In this document: piece by piece, positions 1 to 6,008 of the stretch
Numbering within the stretch: the first letter of the stretch is position 1
How the letters are laid out: every line of letters begins with the position of its first letter
Origin: Halobacteriales archaeon
GTDB lineage: Archaea; Halobacteriota; Halobacteria; Halobacteriales; Hikarchaeaceae
Direction of reading: 5' to 3'
Assembly: GCA_029941175.1 (NCBI GenBank)
Contig: JAPYRM010000035.1
Location: 1-7,956, forward strand
Length of the DNA stretch: 7,956 bases
Notes under the pieces: generated by a model
What the model saw: the letters and a program-made list of their open reading frames with translations, nothing else
What the model was told of the DNA's origin: nothing
Databases searched by the model: none
Position numbers and translations under genes: made by a program

Positions 1-65
1 ATATATTCTTGTGCCATTTTAGGAACATAATACTGGTATTGAAGATGCAAACGTAGATAAATCAT
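1..65 (-). CDS. Possible 5' end of a gene downstream of trm5 (partial, unidentified)
   Basis: An ATG lies four bases after the trm5 stop on the same strand. It opens a frame of 21 complete codons that continues past the window edge, beginning M-I-Y-L-R-L-H-L-Q-Y. The plus-strand frames over this stretch all meet stops, so this is the only reading that could be coding. The tight spacing would make it an operon partner of trm5. The fragment is too short to recognise a family, and an open stretch of this length could arise by chance, so it is offered only as a likely gene start. No convincing ribosome binding site is visible. Confidence 0.35.
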   Translation of the reverse strand, partial: MIYLRLHLQYQYYVPKMAQEY

Positions 66-69
66 TCCA

Positions 70-1050
70 CTACTGTCGAGTTAGGAGTGCGTCGATACAG
101 ATATGGACTTGGTGGGGAGAGTAAGAACGGATTATTTTTTCATTCAAGATAGTAACTTCATGTTCTTGACTCACATTGTGAAGGGCGGATATATCTGCTG
201 TAAAGGGATCATCAAGTTCTGAAATGGAATAATAATGTAGGATGCATTTTTTTCCGGCGATGTTAAATGCGACATCTAAAAAATCATTTGCTGAATGGGG
301 AAGGTTCATAATAATTCGATCTGCCCAGTTGGAGTAGTCATTAGCGATGTTTCTAACATCATCATTATGTGCAGTTACGTTTTGTTCTACATTATTTTTA
401 GAAATATTTTTTAGGAGATAATCGATTGCAAGATCATTTATATCAGTAGCAGTGACTGTTGCGCCTTTACTAGCTATAGGGACTGTGAAAGGTCCGATTC
501 CAGAAAACATGTCGAATACTTTTTCTTTAGGAACTACCTGATCGACTATTCGTTTGCGTTCTGTTGCTAAGCGGGGAGAAAAATATACTTTGGATACATC
601 TACAAGGAATTCAAAGCCATATTCTTTATGGATAGTTTCAGTAGAATTTCCAGATAGAAGGGACCACTTTCTGACTCGTGTATCGCCTTGAATTTTTGAA
701 GCTTTATTGAGAATAGTTTTAAATTGAATATCAGAAGCCAACAAAGCAATGGTGGCAGCTGTTGCTTGATGCGCGTCGGGTTCGTCCAGTAAGATGATGT
801 CTCCAAGCCAGTCATAGGTTATTTTAAAGGGCAAGAGGTCAGAAGGGAGAAGTCTAGTTTTGTTAGGCAAAAGATCCATGTAAACAATATCCACCCCAGA
901 AGGAGGGGTTCCGTCTTCAGTTATTGGAATGTAGAGGTGCCCTTCGTGAGAGAGTATTTTATAATCATGATCTAGAATTCCAAGAGAATCTAGAATGACT
1001 CGGGTGGATTCACCATCCACGGGAAATACTTTGACGCACTTGCAAGGCAT
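70..1050 (-). CDS. trm5: tRNA (guanine37-N1)-methyltransferase, Trm5 family
   Basis: This enzyme transfers a methyl group from S-adenosylmethionine to N1 of G37, next to the anticodon, which prevents +1 frameshifting. It is the archaeal/eukaryotic Trm5 type, unrelated to bacterial TrmD. With the ATG at 1050 the protein has 326 residues, close to the roughly 336 of Methanocaldococcus jannaschii Trm5, and its first residues (MPCKCVKV) resemble that protein's start. The N-terminal D1-like region covers about residues 1-60. The TRVRKW segment (124-129), the diagnostic KVYFSPRLATER (154-165), SAM motif I DMFSGIGPF (180-188), acidic ATDIN (201-205) and the catalytic-region NLP (249-251) are all present. 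The usual RLGGER reads RLATER here. A GTG-started extension to 1089 is possible but adds 13 residues absent from relatives, and it would lie across the probable TATA element. TYW2-type wyosine enzymes are related, but the NLP motif and length favour Trm5. Confidence 0.93.
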   Translation of the reverse strand: MPCKCVKVFPVDGESTRVILDSLGILDHDYKILSHEGHLYIPITEDGTPPSGVDIVYMDLLPNKTRLLPSDLLPFKITYDWLGDIILLDEPDAHQATAATIALLASDIQFKTILNKASKIQGDTRVRKWSLLSGNSTETIHKEYGFEFLVDVSKVYFSPRLATERKRIVDQVVPKEKVFDMFSGIGPFTVPIASKGATVTATDINDLAIDYLLKNISKNNVEQNVTAHNDDVRNIANDYSNWADRIIMNLPHSANDFLDVAFNIAGKKCILHYYSISELDDPFTADISALHNVSQEHEVTILNEKIIRSYSPHQVHICIDALLTRQ

Positions 1051-1075
1051 TGGTGATAGAACAAAGAGATTGAAA

Positions 1076-1083
1076 GATAAAAA
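1076..1083 (-). promoter_or_regulatory. Probable TATA element for trm5
   Basis: Read on the minus strand this is TTTTTATC, centred about 29 bases upstream of the ATG at 1050. With usual archaeal geometry, transcription would begin at roughly 1053, giving an almost leaderless mRNA. No Shine-Dalgarno sequence precedes that ATG, which agrees. Assigned by eye from position and composition only. Confidence 0.4.
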
Positions 1084-1098
1084 GGACACTTTTTACAA

Positions 1099-1105
1099 GA
1101 TATAG
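1099..1105 (+). promoter_or_regulatory. Probable TATA element for the VOC gene
   Basis: GATATAG is centred near 1102, which predicts transcription starting around 1128. That is downstream of the ATG at 1125 and upstream of the ATG at 1146, so it favours the latter as the true start. It sits back to back with the trm5 element in the same divergent gap. Confidence 0.35.
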
Positions 1106-1136
1106 ATCGGCAAGAGCCAAGAACATGGAAAGCAAT

Positions 1137-1140
1137 GGAG
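1137..1140 (+). promoter_or_regulatory. Ribosome binding site deciding the VOC start
   Basis: GGAG lies five bases before the ATG at 1146. The in-frame ATG at 1125 has no comparable motif. This supports the shorter, family-like N-terminus beginning MSEVHEV. Confidence 0.45.
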
Positions 1141-1145
1141 AATGC

Positions 1146-1523
1146 ATGAGTGAAGTCCACGAAGTTACGTTGATAGTAGAAAATATTGAAAGGTCAAAGG
1201 AATTTTATGAAGATGTGTTAGGATTCAGACAGATAGAAAATCCAGGTAGCAGAGTGGAGTTAGATGCAGGAAGATGTTCGATAGTACTGGAAGGGGATTT
1301 TGAAGAAGAGGTTTTTGCACAATATAATTTGAGAAAACCAACGGGGAAGAGAGGAGACGGATTGGTTCTAGAATTAAATGTAGATGATGTCGAAGAAATA
1401 TACGAAAATGCCGTTGAGAAAGGTGTAGAAATATTAACAGAACCAAAAATTATGTGGGGGAGAAACCACTTTTTATTAGAGGATCCAGATGGGTATGTGT
1501 TAGGAATTGGGAAGTCAGTTTGA
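1146..1523 (+). CDS. VOC (glyoxalase/bleomycin-resistance) superfamily protein
   Basis: This is a small single-domain protein of 125 residues with two beta-alpha-beta-beta-beta modules, as in glyoxalase I and bleomycin-resistance proteins. The first module shows HEVTLIVENIERSKEFYEDVLGF (starting at residue 5) and the second GLVLELNVDDVEE (72-84) followed by DPDGYVLG (113-120). The substrate cannot be told. Of the residues that bind metal in glyoxalase I, the first His is present. The position that is usually His at the start of the second module is hydrophobic, and the last ligand Glu (DPDGxxxE) is Gly. The protein is therefore probably not a metal-dependent glyoxalase or dioxygenase, and a binding or resistance role is more likely. 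Start 1146 is chosen over 1125 from the GGAG site and family length. The gene ends two bases from the convergent oxidoreductase gene. Confidence 0.85.
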   Translation: MSEVHEVTLIVENIERSKEFYEDVLGFRQIENPGSRVELDAGRCSIVLEGDFEEEVFAQYNLRKPTGKRGDGLVLELNVDDVEEIYENAVEKGVEILTEPKIMWGRNHFLLEDPDGYVLGIGKSV

Positions 1524-1525
1524 AT

Positions 1526-2515
1526 CTATTTAAATGCGGGTAGAACTTCGTCTGCAAATCGTTGCATTTGTCCTATTTGATCGAAAGATCCAAATCGCAT
1601 GATGAATGTTTCACAGCCCATATCGGCAAAGGTTTCTATCCATTCGATTACGTCTTCGGCACTTCCAATAGGACCCCATTCATTCAAATTATAATACTGT
1701 GTTGGATAATAGCTCCCGACGTACTCTTGCATATCTTTTACTGCTTTTTCTTTTGAATCGGAAATATGGAGCGTCACTTGGTAGGATTTATGGATAGTGT
1801 CGGGATCACGGCCCTGTTCTTTTGCGTGAAGATCTATGGCCTCGCATTGAGCAGCATACTCATCAGGTTGAGCTGCTCTGCAGCAGGTCATCCAACCATC
1901 TCCGACTTCAACTATTCGCTGAATTGCAGGACTATAAATTGCTTTATTTCCACGTGCACTGGGATTACTGATGACCCAAATGGGAGGATTTTCTTGAACA
2001 GGCGCATAAGGAACTTCTTCGTTTCCCGTTTCAAAGGTGACATTCTCGAAGTTAAAATGATCCCCAGAATAATTGACTACACCGTCTTTCCATAACATTT
2101 TCATTACTTCGATATGTTCATTGAAAATGGCAGATCTTTTCCTTGGGTCGAGTCCAACTACTTCGTACTGTAGTTTTCCACGGTCGTCGTCTGCAGCAGC
2201 CATGCATGCCCCCAGTATCATTCGCCCTCCAGAAAACATATCAAGAGTAGCCCATGCTTGACCAAATTGAATAGGGTTTCGAAGGGGGGTGACCATGCAT
2301 GCAGTGCCTAATTTCACTTTTTTAGTTCTGTCTGCGAGTACAGCAAGAGTGGCAATTGCGTCCAAACGCGGTTTTTCTAGTAGGCTGTCCCCGACCCAGA
2401 CAGAATCAAAGCCTAGATTTTCTGCTTCCTCGCCCATGTGAAACATATCTGGTATAGAATATTTTTTTGTGATAAGTGGTTCACGATTATTAACATTGAT
2501 CCCAAAATTAACCAT
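1526..2515 (-). CDS. LLM-class flavin/F420-dependent oxidoreductase
   Basis: This protein of 329 residues has the luciferase-like TIM-barrel fold and is probably cytoplasmic. Supporting segments are the N-terminal strand MVNFGINVNN, EEAENLGFDSVWVGDSLL (29-46), VKLGTACMVTPLRNPIQF (67-84), the FSGGRMILG glycine turn (94-102), the Y-x-G-x-H/F segment after MLWKDG (140-154), and PPIWVISNP (177-185) preceding the RIVEVGDGWM strand (200-209). These are the usual landmarks of FMN- or F420-using family members, either monooxygenases or F420-dependent dehydrogenases. Sequence alone does not separate the two cofactors. F420 is common in archaea, but this is inference. The gene diverges from the deacetylase at 2577, which suggests shared control and possibly a shared catabolic route. 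No Shine-Dalgarno sequence precedes the ATG, so a leaderless transcript is likely. Confidence 0.9.
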   Translation of the reverse strand: MVNFGINVNNREPLITKKYSIPDMFHMGEEAENLGFDSVWVGDSLLEKPRLDAIATLAVLADRTKKVKLGTACMVTPLRNPIQFGQAWATLDMFSGGRMILGACMAAADDDRGKLQYEVVGLDPRKRSAIFNEHIEVMKMLWKDGVVNYSGDHFNFENVTFETGNEEVPYAPVQENPPIWVISNPSARGNKAIYSPAIQRIVEVGDGWMTCCRAAQPDEYAAQCEAIDLHAKEQGRDPDTIHKSYQVTLHISDSKEKAVKDMQEYVGSYYPTQYYNLNEWGPIGSAEDVIEWIETFADMGCETFIMRFGSFDQIGQMQRFADEVLPAFK

Positions 2516-2539
2516 TGGTTGAATTTGGCTTAGTACGGT

Positions 2540-2545
2540 CTTAAG
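2540..2545. promoter_or_regulatory. Palindromic TATA-like element in a divergent promoter
   Basis: CTTAAG reads the same on both strands in the 61-base gap between the oxidoreductase and the deacetylase. It lies about 27 bases from the oxidoreductase ATG (2515), predicting a leaderless start. It lies about 34 bases from the deacetylase ATG (2577), predicting a leader of about 8 bases. Neither gene shows a Shine-Dalgarno motif. One shared core element for both directions is possible but unproven. Confidence 0.3.
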
Positions 2546-2576
2546 TGTGAGGAAAACAAATAAGATAATAAGTATA

Positions 2577-3431
2577 ATGAGTGAGGAAATTCAAAGCTAT
2601 AACTACCGACCGATCACCAGAAGCGAATTTGAGTTGCCAGAGGATTACCAGATAGCTGTTTGGATCGTCATAAATATGGAATATTTTGAATATGACACCC
2701 CATATCCCGCGGATGGAGACAAAAGTGTCCCAAATGTAATGACGTATAGTTGGAGAGAATATGGTTCGAGAGTGGGTATCTGGAGAATATTAAAAATACT
2801 AGATAAATATGGTGTCAAGCCGATGGTTGCACTTAATTCATCTATATGCGACCATATGCCAGAAATAGTTGAGGCACTTGTGGAGATGGAAGTTGAAATC
2901 ATAGGTCATGGAATAACAAACTCACAGAGGTTGAAGGGACTGAGTCCAGAAGAAGAACGGTTGGTGATAAAAAGTTGTAAAGACCGGATAGAAGAGTCAA
3001 CTGGGAACTTTCCACGGGGGTGGTTAGGTCCAGGATTATCAGAGAATTTCAGTACAATCGACACACTAATACAAGAAGAGTTTGACTATGTGTGTGATTG
3101 GTGTAATGACGACCATCCTTACTTTTTTGAGACGGGTTCGGGGAATATTATGTCGATGCCATATTCGGGTGAAATAAATGATGTTTCTCTTTTTACAAAA
3201 AAGAATTTAACGGGGGAACAGTTTCGGAAAACGATTATGGACCAGTTCGAAGTTTTGTATGAAGAAGGGAATAAATTAATGCCAATTGGCATTCACCCAT
3301 ATATAACAGGACAAGCGTTTCGTTCGAAATATCTTGAAGAGATTATCAGAGAAATAAAAAATAAAGAAGGTGTCTGGTGGCCTAGTTGTGGAGAGATATG
3401 TGATTACTATAAAGAATTTAGAACCAATTAG
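2577..3431 (+). CDS. Polysaccharide deacetylase family protein, PuuE/allantoinase-like
   Basis: This protein of 284 residues has the NodB-like carbohydrate esterase 4 fold in the branch that includes PuuE allantoinase. Landmarks are INMEYFEYD (32-40), SWREYGSRVGIWRILKILDKYGVKP (starting at 58), IIGHGITNS (108-116), GWLGPGLSE (148-156), DWCNDD (174-179), SMPYSGEIND (193-202), DQFEVLYEEG (222-231) and IHPYITGQ (239-246). Members of this branch hydrolyse C-N bonds in small amides such as allantoin rather than acting on cell-wall polymers. The short N-terminus without a signal peptide also points to a cytoplasmic enzyme. The second His of the classical deacetylase H-x3-H metal site is replaced by Asn (HGITN). 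The substrate is not known. The start is the ATG at 2577; an in-frame GTG at 2547 adds ten basic residues overlapping the probable promoter and is less likely. Confidence 0.88.
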   Translation: MSEEIQSYNYRPITRSEFELPEDYQIAVWIVINMEYFEYDTPYPADGDKSVPNVMTYSWREYGSRVGIWRILKILDKYGVKPMVALNSSICDHMPEIVEALVEMEVEIIGHGITNSQRLKGLSPEEERLVIKSCKDRIEESTGNFPRGWLGPGLSENFSTIDTLIQEEFDYVCDWCNDDHPYFFETGSGNIMSMPYSGEINDVSLFTKKNLTGEQFRKTIMDQFEVLYEEGNKLMPIGIHPYITGQAFRSKYLEEIIREIKNKEGVWWPSCGEICDYYKEFRTN

Positions 3432-3438
3432 GTGATAA

Positions 3439-3465
3439 CTCTATAGCAGGTCATATCTAATAGAG
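3439..3465 (+). promoter_or_regulatory. Candidate ribB promoter with overlapping inverted repeat
   Basis: In the 42-base gap before ribB, CTATAG (3441-3446) is centred about 30 bases upstream of the ATG at 3474 and would give a start near 3470, with almost no leader. The same bases belong to an inverted repeat, CTCTAT (3439-3444) and ATAGAG (3460-3465), separated by 15 bases. A repressor bound there could block TBP. Archaeal flavin genes are often controlled by the RbkR regulator, but I do not recognise its operator here. No conserved FMN riboswitch fits in so short a gap. Confidence 0.3.
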
Positions 3466-3473
3466 ATTAAATA

Positions 3474-4160
3474 ATGGATGGAAAGAATGACGACATAGTA
3501 GAAAGGGCAATAGTTGCTTTATCGAAGGGAGAACCGATTTTGATCCATGATTTTGAGGATAGGGAGAATGAAACAGACCTAGTTATTGCTGCTTCGAAAA
3601 TAACCCATACGCTAATTGCTAGATTTAGAAATGAAGCAGGAGGATTGATATGTGTTGCAATTTCCGATGGTGCAGCGAAATCGCTAGGACTACCATTTCT
3701 TAGTGACATAATAGACCACCCGTTGACAGATAGTAGTGATTTGAAATATGACACTAGATCGGCTTTTTCACTTCCAGTGAATCACCGCGACACATATACA
3801 GGAATAACAGATATTGACCGAGAGATAACTATCAAGAGGCTCTCCGAAGTCGCGTGTTCTGCAGAGATTGGAGAATATACTGCAGAACAATTTGTCAAAG
3901 AGTTTAGGAGTCCGGGACACGTTCAGATTTTAAGATCGGCGTCTTCTTTGAAGGAACGGAGGGGACACACAGAATTGGGAATAGCACTTGCAAAGGCAGC
4001 GGAGATAGAACCAGCAGTCGTATTATGCGAGATGTTAGATGATGAAAATGGAAAGGCCAGTTCAAAGGAAGATATGCAAAAATATGCAGAAAAAAACGGG
4101 TTGTTGTTTATTGAAGGGAAAGTGTTAGTGGAAGCCCTAGAAAGGGAAACAAAAAAATAG
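3474..4160 (+). CDS. ribB: 3,4-dihydroxy-2-butanone 4-phosphate synthase
   Basis: RibB converts ribulose 5-phosphate to 3,4-dihydroxy-2-butanone 4-phosphate plus formate, supplying the four-carbon unit for riboflavin. The 228-residue protein is a single domain with no GTP cyclohydrolase II fusion, as in archaea. The acidic loop DFEDRENETDLVIAA (26-40) carries the Mg-binding Glu31. RNEAGGLICVA (52-62), VNHRDTYTGITDIDRE (102-117), FRSPGHV (144-150), RRGHTELGIAL (162-172, with the second Mg ligand His165) and VLCEMLDD (183-190) follow in the expected order. The ETD version of the loop matches the Methanocaldococcus jannaschii enzyme better than the bacterial EGD. All key residues are intact, so it should be active. 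It is the first gene of a tight run with the riboflavin kinase two bases downstream. Confidence 0.96.
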   Translation: MDGKNDDIVERAIVALSKGEPILIHDFEDRENETDLVIAASKITHTLIARFRNEAGGLICVAISDGAAKSLGLPFLSDIIDHPLTDSSDLKYDTRSAFSLPVNHRDTYTGITDIDREITIKRLSEVACSAEIGEYTAEQFVKEFRSPGHVQILRSASSLKERRGHTELGIALAKAAEIEPAVVLCEMLDDENGKASSKEDMQKYAEKNGLLFIEGKVLVEALERETKK

Positions 4161-4162
4161 TC

Positions 4163-5092
4163 GTGTACAACCAAATGTTTTGCACCGTGATCGAAGGACA
4201 AGGGAAAGGGGCATATTTCGTTGAGGGATCGAAAAAAGAACTAGAACCCATCGTTGGTTTCACTCCTTTTCATGGAACATTAAATTTGAGAAATGTAGAT
4301 ACTAGGGGGTTGCGGTCAGAGAACATAGAAGAGTTAGGAGAAGGCGAGTGCAAAGGGGTCGCAGTGCATTTGTGTAGAATTAATGGAATTGTCGCGGGTA
4401 CGACAGTTCCAATTATAGAAGGTTATTCAGAGAACATAGTCGAAATAATTGCTCCAGTAGAATTGAGAAAATTGTTTGGGTTGAGAGAAAGCGATGAAGT
4501 AGTATTTTCTCCAAGAGAGGGCGTATGGGAATCGAATGGAGCACTAGTAAAATGTGAAAGTATAAACTTGTTTGAATCGGTCATTTTTGATTTAGATCAG
4601 ACTTTAGTTCATCTAGATGTAGATTGGAGAAGTTCTTATGAAGAACTAGAAGTACTAATGCAGGATCACATAGAAGGCGAGATAACAGATTATAGGCATG
4701 AAGACATATTTCAAATTTCAGAAGAAAAAGGATTATTTGAAGAAGTAAACGACATATTAACAAAATATGAGATTGAAGGAGCAAAGAACGCAAGTCCTTT
4801 AAAATTAGTTGGGCTTCTAGACAAATTATCAATCCCCATTTCGGTTTGTACGATTAATTCTCCAGAGGCGGCCAAAATTGCTCTAAAGAAGTTAGGAGTG
4901 GTGGACAAAATAGAATGCATAATCGGGAGAGATAGTGCGGTAACCAAACCGGATCCGGAACCACTATATAGGTGCCTAAATCATATGGAAACTTCAAGAG
5001 GAAATTCAATATTTATTGGAGATGCGAGGTCTGATGCAGAAGCAGCATATAGAGCGCAAATGTCATATTTACATCCCGATCAAGTACAATAG
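4163..5092 (+). CDS. ribK: CTP-dependent riboflavin kinase fused to HAD phosphatase
   Basis: This is a two-domain protein of 309 residues. Residues 1 to about 118 match the archaeal riboflavin kinase, which makes FMN using CTP: EGQGKGAYF (11-19), GFTPFHGTLNL (32-42, the Mg-nucleotide loop) and IIAPVELRKLFGL (95-107). Residues 137-309 form a HAD hydrolase with nucleophile motif DLDQT (143-147), a small helical cap at about 153-215, motif II Thr230, motif III Lys262 in TKPDPEPL, and motif IV IGDARSD (285-291). All catalytic positions are present, although the usual DxDGT has Gln for Gly. The N-terminal HTH found in RbkR regulators is absent. The HAD half could be the phosphatase that dephosphorylates 5-amino-6-ribitylaminouracil phosphate in riboflavin synthesis, or an FMN phosphatase. 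The start is the GTG; an ATG at 4175 would shorten the first strand. It ends soon after motif IV. Confidence 0.88.
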   Translation: MYNQMFCTVIEGQGKGAYFVEGSKKELEPIVGFTPFHGTLNLRNVDTRGLRSENIEELGEGECKGVAVHLCRINGIVAGTTVPIIEGYSENIVEIIAPVELRKLFGLRESDEVVFSPREGVWESNGALVKCESINLFESVIFDLDQTLVHLDVDWRSSYEELEVLMQDHIEGEITDYRHEDIFQISEEKGLFEEVNDILTKYEIEGAKNASPLKLVGLLDKLSIPISVCTINSPEAAKIALKKLGVVDKIECIIGRDSAVTKPDPEPLYRCLNHMETSRGNSIFIGDARSDAEAAYRAQMSYLHPDQVQ

Positions 5093-5099
5093 AGAAGAT

Positions 5100-6008
5100 A
5101 TGAAAATAAATGCCGAAACTCCTGACGAAATTACAGAACTATTGCAGAAAGCGGGATATATCTCAAATATAGGAATTTCAACGGCTTTATTATTGGCTTC
5201 CAAATTAGCTAGGCCGTTGTTGATAGAAGGTCAACCAGGGTGTGGGAAAACATCACTAGCAAAGGCATTATCAGAAGTCACAAACGGGGATTTGGTCCGT
5301 CTACAGTGTTATCGGGGTTTAGGGATTGAGAATACAAGTTATGAGTGGGACCATATGAAACAATTTCTTAGAATCCGGATAGAAGGAGAACTAGGAGAAG
5401 AAAAATCGACGAAAAACATAGAAAAATCTATTTTTGAAGAAGAGTACTTACTCGAGCGTCCGGTACTTCGAGCTTTACGAAATTCTGATAAATCAATTCT
5501 ATTGATAGATGAACTTGACAGGGCGGGAGAAGAGATAGAAGCATTTCTATTAGAAGTCTTAGATGAGAATCAACTTACTATTCCAGAATTGGGGACGATA
5601 AAATCAGATGATCCTCCAATGATCATAATAACATCCAATAGAACGCGTAAAATTAGTGATGCACTGAAGAGGAGATGTTTATACCTGTATCTAGATCCTC
5701 CGGAAATGGATCGTGAGTTGAAAATTGTTCGAATGAAAGTTCCAAGTTTAGATGAGCATATTACGATTCAAATGGTGGAATTCATGCAGACCATTAGATA
5801 TCAAGAAAATCTTATGAGAATTCCAGGAATATCAGAGACACTAGATTGGGCCATGGCCCTCGCAGAGTTAGAAGTCGAGGTTATAACACCAGATGTTATA
5901 AAACAGTCTTTATCTACCATTGTGAAAGAACCGGAAGATTTGGAGTTACTGAAAGAGGATGTTGTCGAGCGAATATTGGCAGATATTAATAAAGGATCGG
6001 GGACATGA
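5100..6008 (+). CDS. coxD: CoxD-type MoxR AAA+ ATPase
   Basis: This protein of 302 residues is an AAA+ ATPase of the MoxR group, closest by motifs to CoxD. In carboxydotrophic bacteria CoxD remodels apo-CO dehydrogenase so that the sulfur and copper of its molybdenum site can be inserted. Visible are Walker A GQPGCGKTS (44-52), the CoxD-like QCYRGLGIENTSYEWDHMKQ (starting at 69), EEEYLLERPVLRAL (113-126), Walker B SILLIDELD (132-140), sensor 1 TSN (178-180) and the DALKRRCLYLYLDPP arginine region (187-201). All catalytic residues appear intact. The start is the ATG seven bases after the kinase-HAD stop. The upstream frame extension overlaps that gene and is not family-like. No molybdenum hydroxylase structural subunits lie in the window, so its client must be encoded elsewhere. 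The symbol is by family. Confidence 0.9.
   Translation: MKINAETPDEITELLQKAGYISNIGISTALLLASKLARPLLIEGQPGCGKTSLAKALSEVTNGDLVRLQCYRGLGIENTSYEWDHMKQFLRIRIEGELGEEKSTKNIEKSIFEEEYLLERPVLRALRNSDKSILLIDELDRAGEEIEAFLLEVLDENQLTIPELGTIKSDDPPMIIITSNRTRKISDALKRRCLYLYLDPPEMDRELKIVRMKVPSLDEHITIQMVEFMQTIRYQENLMRIPGISETLDWAMALAELEVEVITPDVIKQSLSTIVKEPEDLELLKEDVVERILADINKGSGT

Noticed and set aside
1051..1089. N-terminal extension of trm5 from a GTG at 1089
   Set aside because: It adds 13 residues not seen in the Trm5 relatives I know, covers the likely TATA element, and the ATG at 1050 starts a family-like N-terminus.
1125..1145. Earlier ATG for the VOC gene
   Set aside because: It has no ribosome binding site and would lie upstream of the predicted transcription start. 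The later ATG has GGAG five bases before it and gives the usual family length.
1562..2261. Three plus-strand open frames opposite the LLM oxidoreductase
   Set aside because: They are antisense to a well-recognised gene with all its family motifs, and their compositions (Cys, Ile and Phe rich) show no domain.
3432..3473. FMN riboswitch before ribB
   Set aside because: The 42-base gap is far too short for the conserved RFN element, and none of its conserved segments is seen.
5016..5099. Extension of the CoxD frame upstream into the kinase-HAD gene
   Set aside because: The extra 28 residues overlap HAD motif IV in another frame and do not resemble CoxD N-termini. The ATG at 5100 has ideal operon spacing.
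5060..5100. Possible frameshift truncating the HAD domain end
   Set aside because: The protein stops only about 18 residues after motif IV, which is short. However, all catalytic motifs are in frame, and the stop-to-start spacing with coxD is tidy, so no break is needed to explain it.
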